NCBI RefSeq assembly: GCF_963676485.1
Contig: NZ_OY781114.1
Coordinates: 2,744,501 to 2,808,500 of the forward strand
From: an uncultured Cohaesibacter sp.
GTDB taxonomy: Bacteria > Pseudomonadota > Alphaproteobacteria > Rhizobiales > Cohaesibacteraceae
Reading direction: 5' to 3'
Length of the DNA: 64,000 nt
Position numbers and translations under genes: made by a program. Shown in pieces: positions 39,593 through 51,000 of the stretch; the stretch's first letter is position 1, and each line of letters begins with the position of its first letter. The notes beneath the pieces were generated by a model. The model was given only the letters and a program-made list of their open reading frames with translations. It was not told the DNA's origin and ran no database searches.

Positions 39593-41077
39593 ATGCTGCA
39601 CAAAATCATATGGGGTCTATCCTTGCTTTTTCTTGCGGGATGCGGGGCTACGACTTTCGACGATGTTTCTGATAGTCAATTGGAAAAGATTCGGAAGAGG
39701 GGAATTTCAGCAAGCGTCGAGGCCAGCATCCAGGAGAAGGCCCAAAAAGCCCTGACATCAACCGAGAAAAAGCGGAAAATTGCTCAGAACGCAGAAATCA
39801 AACAGGCGGAGGTAGAGCTACCTGTGGGGCTTGAGGAACTCTTGAAAAGCACCCTTGAGCGAAACAGCAAGATTGCAGCAGCTGCAAACAATATTGATCG
39901 GGCTAGCGCAGAGCGTATGAACGCTATTCTGGGCTACTTGCCGCAGGTTAACGCCGTCTATACTTACGAGCGATTGGACGAAAAGGTGATCAGCTCCGAT
40001 AACGCTGTTTATCAGCTCGGTAGAGCGAATTATCCCGTTGAAACAGCAGATTTTTCTATCGAGCAGCCGCTCTATGACCTGTCGCGCATCTACGCAATCG
40101 AATATGCCATGACGACGCGCAAGAAATCTGAAGTTGACTATTTGGCTGCTATCGCCGAGGCCAGCTACAAGGTTTATAATAATTATCTTGTCGCAATCCA
40201 GTCCAAATCCCGCATGAAATCTTTGCAAAAACGGCAGAGATTTATTGATCGGCAGGTTTCAGGGCAATCTGTTCTTGATACCAACGGCATGGGCGACGAA
40301 GGGGCGCTCGCATCCCTGCGCGGCAATAAGGCCGATCTGAATGCTGAAGAATCTCTTGAAGCTGCCACTTATCATGAGGCCCTGACGGATCTGGCTCGCC
40401 TGTCCGGTCTTGTCGTCAGCGACATCAAGCCAATCAAATTCCCGTCCGGCTTTATCGGACTTGAGGACGGCGTTGATATTGAACAGGGCATAGCCGAGGC
40501 CATGCATCACAATCCGAGAATGCTCTCTTCTGCGTTGCAGGTCACAGCATCGGAGCAGCGCTATAAGCAAGCTGTCATGCGGGACTATATGCCCGTTGTC
40601 AGCAGCTATTTGACAATGGAAGACGAAAAACGAACGGCTAGTCGTTTTGGTGGTGGCTCGCACACGCGGGATGCAACATTGGGCTTCAAGGTGACGATCC
40701 CTATCTTCAATGCCACCGGCGCAGGTTACGTCAATGCCACCATGGCGATCGATGCAGAAAATGCGGCGATCGATTATCATGCGCTTGTGCGTGAGTTGGA
40801 GACGCAGTTGCGCGCCACCTACCGGCGCATGCGCGAGCTTTCAAAGGCCCTGCGTAGCCTTCGAGAGGTTGTTGCTCAGAACTTGAAAGCCTATCGCAAC
40901 GAGCGCAGCAAGCTTAAGAACGGTGAAACCGTCGATCTTGCTGTGGCTACCCGTGAGTTGTCGCTCAACAAGGCCGTGGAACGCCAGAACTATTATCAGG
41001 TCGAATATCTCAAAACCTGGGGGCAGTTGCAGTATCTGCTGGGCAAAAATCTAATGGATCAGGGTCTCAAGCAATGA
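39593..41077 (+). CDS. TolC-family outer-membrane channel protein, lipoprotein
   Basis: A 494-residue protein. The signal peptide ends in a lipobox LAGC (Cys17), so it is a lipid-anchored member of the OEP/TolC family. Two OEP halves are expected at about 75-260 and 290-480; long alpha-helical stretches with heptad-like patterns ('LRATYRRMRELSKALRSL' near 405-422) suit the periplasmic tunnel. A charged linker (about 35-75) precedes the first half. It overlaps the next gene by 4 bp (ATGA), so channel and adaptor are coupled. In type I or RND-type export TolC forms the outer-membrane exit; here it opens the cluster of the giant protein. Confidence 0.9.
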   Translation: MLHKIIWGLSLLFLAGCGATTFDDVSDSQLEKIRKRGISASVEASIQEKAQKALTSTEKKRKIAQNAEIKQAEVELPVGLEELLKSTLERNSKIAAAANNIDRASAERMNAILGYLPQVNAVYTYERLDEKVISSDNAVYQLGRANYPVETADFSIEQPLYDLSRIYAIEYAMTTRKKSEVDYLAAIAEASYKVYNNYLVAIQSKSRMKSLQKRQRFIDRQVSGQSVLDTNGMGDEGALASLRGNKADLNAEESLEAATYHEALTDLARLSGLVVSDIKPIKFPSGFIGLEDGVDIEQGIAEAMHHNPRMLSSALQVTASEQRYKQAVMRDYMPVVSSYLTMEDEKRTASRFGGGSHTRDATLGFKVTIPIFNATGAGYVNATMAIDAENAAIDYHALVRELETQLRATYRRMRELSKALRSLREVVAQNLKAYRNERSKLKNGETVDLAVATRELSLNKAVERQNYYQVEYLKTWGQLQYLLGKNLMDQGLKQ

Positions 41078-41919
41078 CGCGGTTTGTTCCTGCAGTTGTG
41101 ATGATTGGTGCCCTGATGATGTTTGGGGACGTGGGGGCGCAAGGATTGTCCTCAATGCCGGGATTCGGTGGTGGGGATGGGTTTTCTGGTCCTGTAAACT
41201 GTACCGTAAAACCGATACAGATCGTCGAGCTTAGTTCCCAGATCCGGGGTATCGTTGCTAAGGTCTATGTTCGCCCGGGGCAACATGTCAGAAGGGGAGA
41301 TGCTATTCTCGGTCTCGACACCGAAATCGCCCTCTCTGAGATGGGGCTTTCGAAAGCCCGCTCGGAAGCTGATGCCATGCTCAAGGCGGCGATCATAAAA
41401 AAGCAGTCATTGACCAAAAAAGAAGCGCGGCTTGCAAAGGCATTGGTCTCAAAAGCTGTTTCGCAATCCGATTATGACGATGTTGCTCTCCAGCTGGCTT
41501 TGGCGACAAATGACATCCTGCGGGAAAAGCAGGCGCTAAATATTGCGCGACTGGATTTTCTGAAGTCCAAATTACTGGTTGAAAAGTCCCAGATCGATAG
41601 CCCTGTAGACGGGGTCATCGGGGAAGATCTGGTCGATCCAGGCGAGAATGTCAGTGATCGCCCTCTGGCCACGATCTTTGTCAACAAACCTCTTTTGGTG
41701 GAAGCCTTTGTGCCTTTCGCCATGTTGCCGACCTACGCAAAGCAGAAATCTTTTTCGATTCAGATTGATGGGGATGACCAAGGTCCAGTGCCAGTCAATC
41801 TGGATCACATATCCCAAATGGCAGACCTCACCTCCAACACCGTGTCGATGTATTTCACTTTGGAGAATGCGAAGATTCTGCCCGGCAGCAAATGTGTATT
41901 GCTGCCACCTTCAAACTGA
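41074..41919 (+). CDS. Short HlyD/RND-type periplasmic adaptor
   Basis: A 281-residue periplasmic adaptor. The signal peptide (about 1-22, ending VGAQG) is followed by a lipoyl-like half ('GIVAKVYVRPGQHVRRGDAILGLD', 41248-41320), a helical hairpin (about 90-165, 'LAKALVSKAVSQSDYDD'), the second lipoyl half 'IDSPVDGVIGEDLVDPGENV' and a short beta-barrel. It has no N-terminal membrane anchor of HlyD type, unlike classical T1SS adaptors. It probably joins the TolC-like channel to an inner-membrane partner, perhaps the two downstream HlyD-like proteins. No RND pump gene is nearby. Confidence 0.88.
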   Translation: MTRFVPAVVMIGALMMFGDVGAQGLSSMPGFGGGDGFSGPVNCTVKPIQIVELSSQIRGIVAKVYVRPGQHVRRGDAILGLDTEIALSEMGLSKARSEADAMLKAAIIKKQSLTKKEARLAKALVSKAVSQSDYDDVALQLALATNDILREKQALNIARLDFLKSKLLVEKSQIDSPVDGVIGEDLVDPGENVSDRPLATIFVNKPLLVEAFVPFAMLPTYAKQKSFSIQIDGDDQGPVPVNLDHISQMADLTSNTVSMYFTLENAKILPGSKCVLLPPSN

Positions 41920-42065
41920 ACCTCCGGATATGTGTGAGACATTTGCGCGGTTAGGGTCGATTGACGAAGCTGGGAGATCTTCTTCGTCATGGTTTTGTGA
42001 GTGAATTTTGCAAAAGCGCGGGACGTTCTCCCGATGCTGCTGCTTTAAGTTGAAAGCGTTTGATC

Positions 42066-45000
42066 ATGAGACAAGCTGTCCGGGATTCTAACAATGTCAC
42101 GCCATCAGCCTTGACTGATGTGAGGTTGTACAATTCTGAAGATGGTCAGCAGATCCCGTTACTGCTCGAACCTCGGGTCATGCTTGATGCCAATCTCGAA
42201 TGGAATTTGAGCGAAGCGACTTCGATCTCTGACGCTATCCACGGTTTTGCTGAAGCCTTTAACGAGCAATTTCATGATATTTCGGATTTTCTGGAGCATT
42301 TTGAAACTCAGGTTGGGGATGCAGCAAGCCTTATTGATGCCCTGACTGGTGGCGCTGGTAGCTCCGGCGCTTCGGAACAACTGCACGGCCTGCTTGACGC
42401 GATCGGCAGGATCGAGGGTGCAATCAAGGAATTGCAGCAAGGAACAGCTTCTGCAGTAAACGCTCTGGGCGATGCGACAACGGGCACTTTATCCGTTGCC
42501 CTTGAAGATGTGCAGGTTGACGGAAAGGACGTTATTACCTTCTCTGACGAAGATGGAGATGCCTCGAGCGTCAATGTCTCTGTCAATCTGGATCCGATAA
42601 CCGCAGACCTCGATGCTCTTCTGACGGAATTGTTGGGAGATGCTTCTGTCTCTGAGGATCTGTCCATTACGACAGCATCCTCTGGCGCCATCACCTTCAC
42701 CATGAACAGCTCGGTCGAGACGAGCGGTGGTTCGATCACGTCTATGGGGCTGGACATTAAGGATTTCAACTTCCCGAGCCTGTTCGAGTTTGGTGGTGTC
42801 ATCAATGTCGGTGATGCGGCTCATCTCAAGATGGGATTGCTGGACCTTTCTCTCTCAGATACGACCCTTGCATCGATGCGTCTTGCCGTCACTTCAACTG
42901 GCCTTGATCTTGGCTTTAATTATGATGTCGGGACGGGTTCAGCGACGGCCCTGTTCGACGCGGACAACATGCCCAGCGTAGAGGCTCAGATCAAGCAAAT
43001 CGGTGCTACGGATTTCGAAAAGATCACAGTAAATGTGAGCTACGAACTGCTGACATTTTCTGCTACCGGTTCGATCAGCACGAGCGGTGTCTCTCATGAT
43101 TTTTCCACTGACTTCACCTTGTCCTCTGTGCTTGATACCGGAACAGGCAGTTCCAGCTTTGGCGAGTTCATCAATCATCTGAATTTTGGTATGGACATCG
43201 ATCTTGGCGATAGCGGACTTGATGCCGCGGCTCAAGACACCATCGAAAAGACGATTGAAGCCCTGTCTGTCATTGGTTCGGACGAGCTGTTGGCCTATTT
43301 CGACGATATTGGTCAATCCCTCAAGTCGATCCTGACGGATTCTCTGTTTGACATCGATATCCCGCTCACAGATCTCAATGTGAGTGACATTCTTGACGAC
43401 ATGAGCAACGTGCTGTCGTCTTTGGCCGAGCAATTCCATATCGCAGCAGATGCGCTGGGATTTGGTGACGATGACCCGGGTGTCGATCTGATTCAAGCTG
43501 TAGACAGCTATGAATCTGGTGAAATTACCAGTGGCATTCTGGATGCCCTCACAGGATACAGCTCCCTTACGCTTTCTGTTATCGATAGCGCCGGCAATAT
43601 TCACACCGAGACGGTTGAGTTGAATGATACGGTTCTCGATACCGGGCTGAGTGTCGAAGAAAGACTGACAGAGCTATCCTCTTTGATATCGGCGCAGTTG
43701 GCAGCCTACAATCTGGCGGTGAGCGTTGCTGCTACCGGCACGGCTTTGACCATATCAGCAAGCAAGATGACAGCGGAAGGCAAAGAAAGCTATGCCACCT
43801 TTGCCGTTACCTCGGCTCAGACAAAGGGTGGAGAAAAGGACGAAGATTTCGGCCTCGAAAATCTGGGTTTTGACAGCGACGACCTACTTGAAATTGAGGG
43901 GCTGATCGATGCGGAAAGTGACGCAGTTGAAGGGTTCGTTGCCTTTGGCGATGCAATCACCTCTGCGACAACGGGAGACATCAAGTTTGATGATCTCACC
44001 GGCATCACCTCCCTGCGCTATGTGGTGATGGTCAATAATGTCGAGCAATATGTCGACATCCAGTCTGAAACCGGCTGGTCGTCTGTTGCCGATCTGGCCA
44101 GTGATTTGAATGCTGCACTCCATAATCTAGGGCTTGGTGTTACCGCCGCCCAAAATGGAGGCGGGATTTCCTTTAGCCTCGATGCTGGAGAAACCCGGAA
44201 TATTTCCGTTGCTGTTGATGCATCGCAGCTGGTCAAGGCCCATACGTTTGATGAATTGAAGACCTGGGTTGTTTCCGAATTGAACCAGACCCTTGAGGGT
44301 ATCATGCTCGAGCTGACCTCCGACGGTGAGCTGGTGTTTGATTTTTCCGGTCTGGAGTTTTCGCTGGACTATGGAGCGGATACGCCCGCCAGTTTTGATG
44401 CGAGTGATATCGGGCTGGATTTCTTGTCCGGACTGAGTTTGTCTGCGACCCTCAATGCCAGCCTGTCAGCGGTACTCAACGGGGCCATCGGAATTGATCT
44501 TGCCGGAATGGCCGCCGATGCCATCGGCGAGGGGTCAACAGCTCTTTCAGAGAGCATCAGCCATGGCGGTAGCGTCATTGGCTTGATGGAAGAGCATATC
44601 TTCTTCGATCATGTCGGTGTGAGCGTTGATATCGATGCTACAGCGGATCAGATAACCGGCGCGGCCGATGTCGGACTGGTGGCCGTGACGATCGGGTCAA
44701 CGCACCCCGTGGACAACTTCCTTGTCTTTGATGCCCGGCTCGATATTGAGGTGGTCGGCACGGATGCAGACGGGGTCTATAGCGACCGGATCATGCTGGG
44801 CACGGTCTTGGATGCCATTCTTACCAGCTTCCCCGATGCAGAAGACGGAACGGCGCCAACCGAAGCTGCCGGTGTTTCCTCTCTCATCGGCAGGATGGAT
44901 CTGACCGGCGGGATTGTTACCAATGGTGAAGGGCGCGGCGTTGCAAGTTCGGGCGATGAGGTTGGCTCACTGACTGATGTGCAACGGATCGATCTGGACA

Positions 45001-48000
45001 GCTATGATGGAGACCGTTCGGCGCTTGCCGAGTTGCTGGTGCAGCTGGGAGATATTTCCATCGATGTTGTCGGCATCGAAGGCCTTAATGAAGATCTGAT
45101 CGACGGCATCGGTTTCACGGTGCAAGATCTCTTCTCCTTGTCGGATACGGCACAGGTCGCTTTCATAAGCGAGGACGAAGACGCACTTGATGCGATCATG
45201 GCCCTGACGGACCTTCAGGATGGTGACATTCTGGATTCTTTGGTTGCCATCGCCAACATGTTGGAAATCGTCTCGGAGACCCTCTCGGAGAAGTTGCCGT
45301 TCCTGGATGAGAATATACCAGTTCTCAATTTCTCCGTTCTCGATGCAGTCAGTTTTTCTGCGGACTTTCTTCAAGCTATCAACGAATTGCAAGACGATCC
45401 GCAAAGCGGATTGGACGTGCTCCAGTCCTATTTGGAAGGGGTGTTCGGCGACGATACTGTGACGATTGAATGGGATGGGGAGGACCAGACCATTCTGTTC
45501 GATCTGACCTTCTCATTCCTTGATGACTATACCAAAAGTGTCGGCTTCAACTTGGACCTGGACAGTATACTGGGCGATGCGCTTGATGATTATCTGGGCG
45601 AATATCTTACCGATGTCGTCACGTCGCTGGTTGATGTGAACGGCGATGCCTCGTTGGTCTTCGATCCGCTTCTGACCTTCAACTTCGCCTTTGGCATTGA
45701 CTTGAGCGATACCTTGGCCGCCGGAACCCTGATAGCCGGTCTTGACACCAAACTGAGCGATCTGAGCTCGGTTTCCACGGTCAACTTAAACCCGAATGGG
45801 AAAAGCGAGCTTAAGATCACTTGGACCGATCAGGATAGCGGCCAGACAAAATTTCTTCAGTTCAACGCCGATGGGTATGAAACCGTTGGCCAGCTGGTCG
45901 ATGCTCTTGATGAGGCTGTGAAGAACGCCTTCGGCAGCACCGCCGGTGTCAGTTTCGATACCGAGACCGGTCAGATCATCATCAGCGATAGCGCGGCAAC
46001 CCAGACCGATGATGCCGGAGTGGTGGCCTTGTTCGGTGCCGACAGTGTTTCTGCTGCTGATGCAGGTGACGCGGACACGATTGCCCTTTCAAGTGACTTT
46101 TCCGATTATGCGGGAGCTTATGCCTTCACGCTCACGATCAATGGCGAGACTGTCGATATTTCCGTTGATGCCCTTGAAGGTCGCACCGAGGCTGGCTTTG
46201 TTGCTGCGCTCAATGCAGCCCTTGCCAACGCCAGTATTGCCCGCAATGTGCTGGGCGGCAGCGCGATAGCAGGCACCACGGTCAGCACATCCATGCTGTT
46301 CGAATTTTCCGTTGTTGATGGCCAGATTGTGCTCAAGGCGACCAATTTTGCCCAAGCCTCCGGTTATGATGCACTCAACTTCAGCGTTGGTGCTGAAGAT
46401 GTTTCCAAGAACATTGCCTTCTCGGTTTCCGACTATGGCGGCTCCAACATTTCCGCCTTGATGGGATTTGATGCCGACACGGACCTCGCTGGCACAGGAA
46501 GCTCCGGCGACGTTCTTTATATTGACGAGGAGATCGGTGCGCCGCGTGTCTTTATCGATACGGAAGCCACGAACATTACCTTCTCATTCACTGCCGGCGG
46601 GCAGGATCTGAGCCTTGATATGGCTTTGGGGCCGGTAGAGATCGCGGTCGTTAATGGCTATGTGATGATCAATGCCGGTGATGGCAGTGAGGATCCCGCC
46701 TTCCTGAAAATAGCGATTGCCGATATCGACGGCGATGAGCACGAAGGTCAGTTCGATCTGTCCGCACTGGACGATCTTTCCTCCTTTACAGACTTGTTCA
46801 ATGTTGATGTGCAGGTCGGCATCGACCTGAAATTGCCGTTCAGTGACTCGATCGGGCTGTTCAATCCGGTCGAAAACTACCTTTCCTGGAATGCGACACT
46901 GCTTTCCCATGTCTCCGGGGCTGATCTTGATCATGTCGATATGGACCATATCGATCACTATTTCGAAGGTGTCTTGGTCGATTTGAAACTGGGCAAAGAG
47001 CTTGACCTGCCCAGCTTCGAATTCCACCTCCCGGACCTTGGAGAATATTTCGAGAATATGAATGTTCTCGCGCTGCTCAATAACCCGCAGCTGGTGCTGG
47101 GCGGATTGGATATGATCTTTGGTCAGGTCCAGACCCTTATCGATGATTATCTGGGTGATATCCACTTGCCAATCATCGGAGACGCGCTGGCAAATTCCGC
47201 GACCCTGTTCGAGCAGCTTCGCTATTATGTTATCGATGTCGCTCTTGATTACGCCTCAACGCCGCTCGAAGACGGAAGCATGCCGACAACGGTTCAGCTT
47301 CTTACCGGCTTTATCAACGATACTCTCAATTCTCTCTTCGGCACCGGCGATATGGTCTACATTCAGGCCTTCCTGAATACGGACGGGAAAACAGACCAGA
47401 GCTATATCTACGGTGTGCTCAATTTCTCGGCCACTCTATTTAGCCAATATGTCGATGTCGATTTCGATCTTGGCATTCCGGGGCTCAATCTGGAAGTCGA
47501 GGAAGGGTCCAAGATCCTGCTGGAGATCGGATACACCGTCAATATCGGCTTCGGGTACGATAAAAACGGCTTTTTCCTGCTCAACGATACCGATCATGCC
47601 GAGGTTTCTCTCGACTTCCTTGTTGATGCCGGCACGTTTGAAGGCTCCATGAAAGTGCTCAATATTCTGGGCGTTTCAGCAAAGGCCGTGACCACGGGGG
47701 AAGACGGATTCGTTGACCCGTCCAAAGGCGGCACAGCGGAAGTGACGGCATCTCTTGTCGCAGACTTGTTCGGGGATCAAGGATTGACCATCCTCGACCC
47801 GAGCGAACAGGGAGACGGTGATGCGGTTACCAAATCAAGCGCCTATAGAGATCTGTCAGGCGTCACTTCGCTCGATAGTTTTGGCAATGAGCTGGACTTT
47901 GAAAAGGTCCTGTATACGTCGCAACTGGATACATCAAAGCTGATCAAATTCACTTTTGAAGCGCATTTTGACATCCAGATTACGCTGGAAGCCAATATTT

Positions 48001-51000
48001 ACAATCCGGCGAATGGAAAGCCGATTGTCGTTGGCGGTGTACAAATCATGCCAACGGTTGCAACCGAGTTGATCTATGAGGGTGGTTATACCGCCGTTGA
48101 TGGCCTGAGAACCGACGCTTTGGAATTTTCCAACGTTCGTGTCGATGCGACCCAGCTCTATGAGGCCTTCCTTGCCCCGATTATCGATCCGATCAATGAC
48201 TTCATTACGCCGATAGCCAATGCGTTCGCCTTCATGGATGAAATGCCGTTCAATCTGATGGCTTCCTATTTGTCCCGGGCCTTCCCTCTCTTTGGTCTGG
48301 TGAATTCGGTTCGAGAAACAGTCACGGAAATCAATGAGTTCCTGACGGCAATGCAAGACTCTGGTGGCTGGATCATTGTCGGCACTTTTGATCTGACGGG
48401 GTCTGTTGGAGACGCTTCACAATCGGGATTGGATGCTGATAGCTCAAGCGCCGACCTCGCGTCGGGCGTCACTTTCGAATCCTCAGCTGCACATCAGGAG
48501 AAGAAGTTCGGCGAATTCGGCAATAAGCATCATGGTTTCTCGGCAGAAATCAATCTTATTACCGATCCGATGAATATCCTCAATCTGTTGCTGGGTAAAT
48601 TCGATCAGATCGAGATTGTTACTGTGGGCTACACTCTGTTTGACTTGGATGCCCATGTCAATTTGTCGGATGCGGTGCTTGATTCCATCAAGATGCCTAA
48701 ATGGCTGTCGAAGGTTATCGGTGGTGCATTTGACTTCACCATTGATCTCGATATGGAGTCCTCCTTCGATATTGTCTTCACGCTTGATGGGATCGTCAAT
48801 TTTGTTCAGACACACGATCCGGAAAGGCTCCTCGACAGTATCAATTTGGACACGGATCTTCTTTATTTCTATGCCCATTTTGATGCAGGACTCAGCGCCG
48901 ATCTCGGGGTCGTTAAAGCCGGCGTCAAAGCTGGTGGCGGGGTTACAATCGATGTCAACCTCAACGATATAAACCATGATGGCTTGCTCAGTTTCACCGA
49001 ACTTCTGGTGCTGCTTGATGCTGCGGCCCATCCGGGTAGTCGCGATCCATTTGGCTACCTGTTTGACGGGACGTTTGAAGTTGATTTTAATCTGGAGTTG
49101 TATGCCAGCATCAACCTGCTCATTCTGAAAGCCAAGTTCAGCACAGACGTCATAAATCTGGATGAAGGAATCCATCTGGGTGGCTATGACTTGCCCACAC
49201 AGATTTCCAATCATGTGGATGATGGCGATACCGCCATTCTCAATGTTGGTGCCAATGCTGCAGGGTCCATGTCGGATATCACCGAAGACGGGGACGACAA
49301 GATCGTTGTTTCCGGGCCGAATTCTCCTATTGAAGTTACCTATACCTCTGGCGGGGACACCATCAGTGGAAACATCAATCAGGATGCCGGAGCACTGATT
49401 ATTCCGGCCGGTGAAGGCGACAACGTCATCGACCTGTCGGCCGTCAACGGCACCACGACCATTACCTACAGCGGAGCAGGCAAAGACACGATCAAACTGC
49501 CAGACAAGGGCGTTCATGTGGTCTTTGCTGGTGCCGGTGATGACGAAATCTCCGCAGGTGCATCTGCTGAAGGGCTCTATATCATCTTCGGTGAAGCTGG
49601 CTCGGATAAGGTCACCATTCCCGGCGGTACGGTGGTCTATATCGGCGACGACAGCTATGGTCTGCGCGAGAAGTTTGAAACGGAATTTGCCAATGGCGGC
49701 GTAACCGTAGACAAGATACTGGATCTGGTCGGCCTTGCCTCCGACTATACGGTCAAGAGCGGCGCTGATGCCAATTATACTGTGGGATCTGCGCACTATA
49801 ATCTTGCCGATCTCATCACCAATTATACCGCAGGAACCCAGAATCTGGCGTCTGATGATGCAGATATGGTCACCATCGGGAATACCAGTGGCATCATCAT
49901 GACCGGGGGGGGCGATGATGTGATCGAAGGGACCCTGACCGGTGAGGGCGATCTGACGATCCTGACCGGGGCAGGCAATGACAGGATCACCGCTTCCGGG
50001 CGCTCCCTCTATATCGAGGGCGGAGCTGGCGCGGACATCATTCAGGTCGATAGTCCGGATGAGAACGGCCACACCGAAGTCTGGGGCTGGGGCGCCCAAG
50101 GCGGTGAAAGCGGGTTGCCGGAAGGCAATGCCGACCTTGCCAACCTCCTTCTCAAGGACGGAGCCGATATCCTGATTGGCGGCAACGGCTCGGATGCCCT
50201 CTACGGCCAGCTGGGCAATGACATTCTCGAAGGCAATCTTGGGGACGATGTCCTTTCCGGCGGCGCGGATAATGATCTGATTACCGGCGGCACGTTCGAG
50301 CTCGTGATGGGAGGGGAGGTGATTGATCCGATCAATCTCGATATTTCCTCGACCCTTTCGTCAGGCCTGACCATTTCGGCTCTTGATAGCGCCGATGGCG
50401 ATGACGTGATTTCTGGGGGTGTTGGCGATGATATACTCATTGGTGGAGGCGGGGCCGATACCATCAACGGCGGCAGTGGCAATGACATATTGATTGGCGA
50501 CTTTGCCACGATCAAGCTGTCTTCAAGCTTCGTTGCCCTCAGTGCGGTTTCTGATTTCGTCAACAGCTCCAACATGGGGGCCGATGATCTAACGGGCGGA
50601 ATGGGCAATGACATTCTGATCGCTGGCGGGGCGCGCGAAGGCGAGGCAGAGACCCTTGCGGATCTCTACGGCAACAATATTCTTGTTGGTGATTTTGCCC
50701 AGATTTCCGGTGGCAAAATTCTCGAAAGTCCGACCAATATCGCATCAATTGCCTCCAATCTGGGCGGGGCGGATATCATGACCAGCGGGCGCGGCAATGA
50801 CATGATCATTGGCGGCGAAGGCGATGATACGATCTCCTCCGGACTTGGCGGCGATATAGTTCTTGGTGACAATGGCACCATAGATATTGCTTCCTCGCAA
50901 ATCAGTGCCGTGCAAACGGCCAATGATGGCAATGATACCATCACCGTTGGGGTTGATGACGCGTCGGCTTATGGCACCACCGCATCAAAGGATCTGATTG

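Noticed and set aside
48483-50099. Open frame of 538 codons antisense to the giant gene
   Set aside because: It lies wholly inside the RTX coding region; codon pattern and composition follow the sense strand, and it has no family features. Long antisense frames are common opposite low-stop repeat sequence.
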